A stretch of DNA of 64,000 bases from NCBI RefSeq assembly GCF_020171345.1, contig NZ_JAIUZM010000004.1, positions 1 through 64,000 of the forward strand, in the 5' to 3' direction. The translations under genes and the position numbers were made by a program. Source of the stretch: Microbulbifer agarilyticus (GTDB lineage Bacteria > Pseudomonadota > Gammaproteobacteria > Pseudomonadales > Cellvibrionaceae). The first letter of the stretch is position 1. Each line of letters starts with the position of its first letter. The notes under the pieces are model-generated. The model saw only the letters and a program-made list of their open reading frames with translations. It did no database searches and was not told the origin of the DNA. Shown piece after piece: positions 61,994 to 64,000 of this stretch.

Positions 61994-64000
61994 TTACTCG
62001 CCGGAACCCTGCTGGGCCAATTTTTCCTGCAGCTTGGCCTGCATTTTTTCCAGTGCGGTTTCAAAGGCGCCGGTGTTCGGGTCGTCTTCGCTACGGGCCT
62101 TTGCCAGGCGCGCTTCCGCCTTTTCCACGCGCTTTTTCAGCGCCTCAATCTCCGACGCGCGCTTTTCTTCGGGGCTCATGCTGGCACGGGCAGCGGCTGC
62201 AGCCTTGGCCCGCTCGATAGCGGCGCCCGCCGCGGAGGATGACGCACTGGCCACGGTCAGCTTGTCTTCGGTGAACGATGGCTCGGCCTTTTCACCGGCG
62301 GGCTGCTCCTGCGCCGGCGCGGTTACCTGCAGCCTTTCCGCCTCCGCCAGCTTGTCGCGGGCTTCCTGTAGTTTCAGCTGGGCGGTTTTCAGTTGCGCTT
62401 CCAGCTGTGCCTTCTGTGCTTCTTCCGCGTCAGCGAGCTTCTGCTGCATGCGTTCTACCCGGTGCTCGGCACTGGTAAGGGTGCGTTGGGCGCGGGCCAG
62501 CTGCTGCTCCGGGGTGGCCTGTTTGGCCTTCACCCGCGCGAGCGCGGCGGCGACAACGTCCGACTCCTGTTTGGCCGCCTGGGCTTCCGGGCTGCTGGCG
62601 TCCTGCTCGCGCTTTTTGCGCGCTTCTTCGGCGGCCTTCTTGCGTGCCAGACGCTTGGCTTCTTTTTCCTGCTCAGCTTTTTCCAGGCGCAGTTTGCGGT
62701 ACTCGAAGCGCTCGCGGGCGCGGTCCGCCTTTTCCTTTTCCTGCCGCGCCGCGCGGATATCGCCCTTGGCGGCGCGGTAGTACTGCACCAGTGGGATACT
62801 GGATGGGCACACGTAGGAGCAGGCGCCGCATTCGATACAGTCAAACAGGTTGTAGGCCTGCAGCTTTTCCCGGTCTTCGGCGCGGGCATACCAGTACAGC
62901 TGTTGCGGCAGCAGGCTGGCCGGGCAGGCCTCGGCGCACAGCCCGCAACGAATACAGGCCTGGGCCGGCGGTGCTGGCGGTAATTCTTTGTCCGTGGGGG
63001 CGAGGATGCAGTTGGTGGTCTTTACCACCGGCGACGCTTCGTCCTCGATCGTGTAGCCCATCATCGGGCCGCCAATCACAATGCGCTGCAACACGCCGCG
63101 GTCGATTCCGTGGCACTCCAGGATGTGCTGGATGGGGGTGCCGAGGGGAACCTCGATATTGCGCTGGCGGCTGAGGGACTCACCCACCACGGTGGTGACG
63201 CGGCTGATCAGCGGTTCGCCCAGGGCGATGGCGCGGTATACGGCACGCGCGGTGCCCACGTTTTGGCACACGATGCCCACATTGGCCGGCAGGCCTTCGT
63301 TGGGCACTTCGCGCCCGGTCAGGATTTCGATCAGCTGCTTTTCGCCACCGGAAGGGTACTTGGTGGGGAAGGTCACCACATGGAAGCGGGTGCCTTTCGC
63401 GGCCTGTTTCATGGCCTGAATGGCTTCGGGCTTGTTGTCCTCGATACCGATCAGCACCCGCTCTGGCTGCTCCAGCAGGTGAGCGAGTATTTCCACACCC
63501 GCGATAATCTCGTCGGCGCGTTCGCGCATCAGCATGTCGTCGGCGGTGATATACGGCTCGCACTCGGTGCCATTGATGATCAGGGTGTCAATTTCGGCGC
63601 CGCCGCGGGGATTTAGTTTTACCGCGGTGGGGAAGCCCGCGCCGCCCATTCCGGCAATACCGCATTCGCGAATCTGCTCGAGCAGGTCGTCGATATCGCG
63701 GTTCTGGTAGTCCGCCACCGGAGTAAGCGCACACCACTCGTCGCGGCCATCGGTGCGAATCTGGATACAGTCCGCCACCATACCGGAGGCGTGGGGTACC
63801 GCCATTGGCTCGATGGCGACTACCTTGCCGGACGTCGGCGCGTGTACCGGGCAGCTTACCGGACCGTCCGCTTCGGCGATTTTCTGCCCTTTCAATACTT
63901 CATCGCCCAGCTTCACCAGCGGAATGGCGGTGCCGCCAATATGCTGGTTGAGCGGCACCATAAGGTCTTCCGCCAGGGGGATGCTGCCAATAGGCTCGCC
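61994..64000 (-). CDS. rsxC: Electron transport complex subunit RsxC (RnfC), 5' end outside the window
   Basis: The 3' part is seen; the frame is open to the right edge (reading GEPIGSIPLAEDLM at the cut), so the true start lies beyond it. The NADH/FMN-binding part has GMGGAGFPTAVKLNPRGG and NGTECEPYITADD. Two 4Fe-4S clusters are bound by CIRCGLCAEACP and CIECGACSYVCP. A long Ala, Glu, Lys and Arg-rich coiled coil of over 200 residues follows (RARERFEYRKLRLEKAEQEK). It is the membrane-peripheral subunit that passes electrons into the complex. Confidence 0.95.
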   Translation of the reverse strand, partial: GEPIGSIPLAEDLMVPLNQHIGGTAIPLVKLGDEVLKGQKIAEADGPVSCPVHAPTSGKVVAIEPMAVPHASGMVADCIQIRTDGRDEWCALTPVADYQNRDIDDLLEQIRECGIAGMGGAGFPTAVKLNPRGGAEIDTLIINGTECEPYITADDMLMRERADEIIAGVEILAHLLEQPERVLIGIEDNKPEAIQAMKQAAKGTRFHVVTFPTKYPSGGEKQLIEILTGREVPNEGLPANVGIVCQNVGTARAVYRAIALGEPLISRVTTVVGESLSRQRNIEVPLGTPIQHILECHGIDRGVLQRIVIGGPMMGYTIEDEASPVVKTTNCILAPTDKELPPAPPAQACIRCGLCAEACPASLLPQQLYWYARAEDREKLQAYNLFDCIECGACSYVCPSSIPLVQYYRAAKGDIRAARQEKEKADRARERFEYRKLRLEKAEQEKEAKRLARKKAAEEARKKREQDASSPEAQAAKQESDVVAAALARVKAKQATPEQQLARAQRTLTSAEHRVERMQQKLADAEEAQKAQLEAQLKTAQLKLQEARDKLAEAERLQVTAPAQEQPAGEKAEPSFTEDKLTVASASSSAAGAAIERAKAAAAARASMSPEEKRASEIEALKKRVEKAEARLAKARSEDDPNTGAFETALEKMQAKLQEKLAQQGSGE

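Noticed and set aside
60955-62220. A 421-codon plus-strand frame opposite rsxD and rsxC
   Set aside because: The minus strand encodes clear RsxD and RsxC; the plus frame is rich in His, Gln and Gly, as expected of an antisense shadow.

Overview
The window is chromosomal DNA from a Gram-negative gammaproteobacterium. The supports are an E. coli-like 5S rRNA, RsxCDGE, LeuA, RimI and RF3 of gammaproteobacterial type, many lipoproteins with clear lipoboxes, RND and TonB/ExbD parts, and an AlgP-like histone mimic. A long polyserine lipoprotein and envelope-heavy content fit a marine Cellvibrionales-type bacterium (Microbulbifer or a relative). That placement is inference, not proven. I see no phage, insertion sequence, CRISPR array or tRNA.

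Layout. 1-160: the 3' end of an rRNA operon (5S) and its terminator. 508-5916, plus strand: glutathione peroxidase, then a leucine-codon-rich leader peptide and leuA, a cryptic DNA polymerase III psi subunit (holD), rimI and a MATE exporter. 5944-14576: aminopeptidase P, prfC, a lysophospholipid-type acyltransferase with a small membrane protein, an M28 peptidase, tpx, and an MFS-PlsC fusion. 14708-26627: M13 lipoprotein peptidase, a TonB-like protein with a chalcone-isomerase-like front domain, a cyclic-nucleotide-binding protein, an RND adaptor/pump pair, the AlgP-like protein and two poorly known proteins. 26962-32366: mgsA, a lone ExbD, tryptophan 2,3-dioxygenase, a crotonase and a 7TM-GGDEF diguanylate cyclase.

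32390-49669, minus strand: the most interesting region. Read in the direction of transcription it encodes a TPR/TonB-C-terminal protein, a polyserine lipoprotein, a second lipoprotein, a TPR plus PEGA-like membrane protein, a five-PEGA plus SUMF1-like membrane protein, a small anchored protein, a MotA/TolQ/ExbB-type channel protein, a degenerate Hsp70-like protein with an FHA-like tail, two vWA proteins whose single N-terminal helix resembles that of ExbD/TolR, two more lipoproteins, an M48 peptidase and finally a glycerophosphodiesterase. I infer that the core is an ion-driven, envelope-spanning machine in which vWA domains replace the usual periplasmic domain of the stator. I know of no described system with this composition.

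50515-64000: ilvE, a Yip1-like membrane protein, a beta-helix lipoprotein translationally coupled to a diheme cytochrome lipoprotein behind a GntR-like palindrome, an MltF-like transglycosylase with two solute-binding domains, a TetR regulator, and rsxE, rsxG, rsxD and the 3' part of rsxC (minus strand), which leaves the window at its right edge. Starts were moved inward from the longest frame wherever a Shine-Dalgarno site, signal peptide or family length argued for it.
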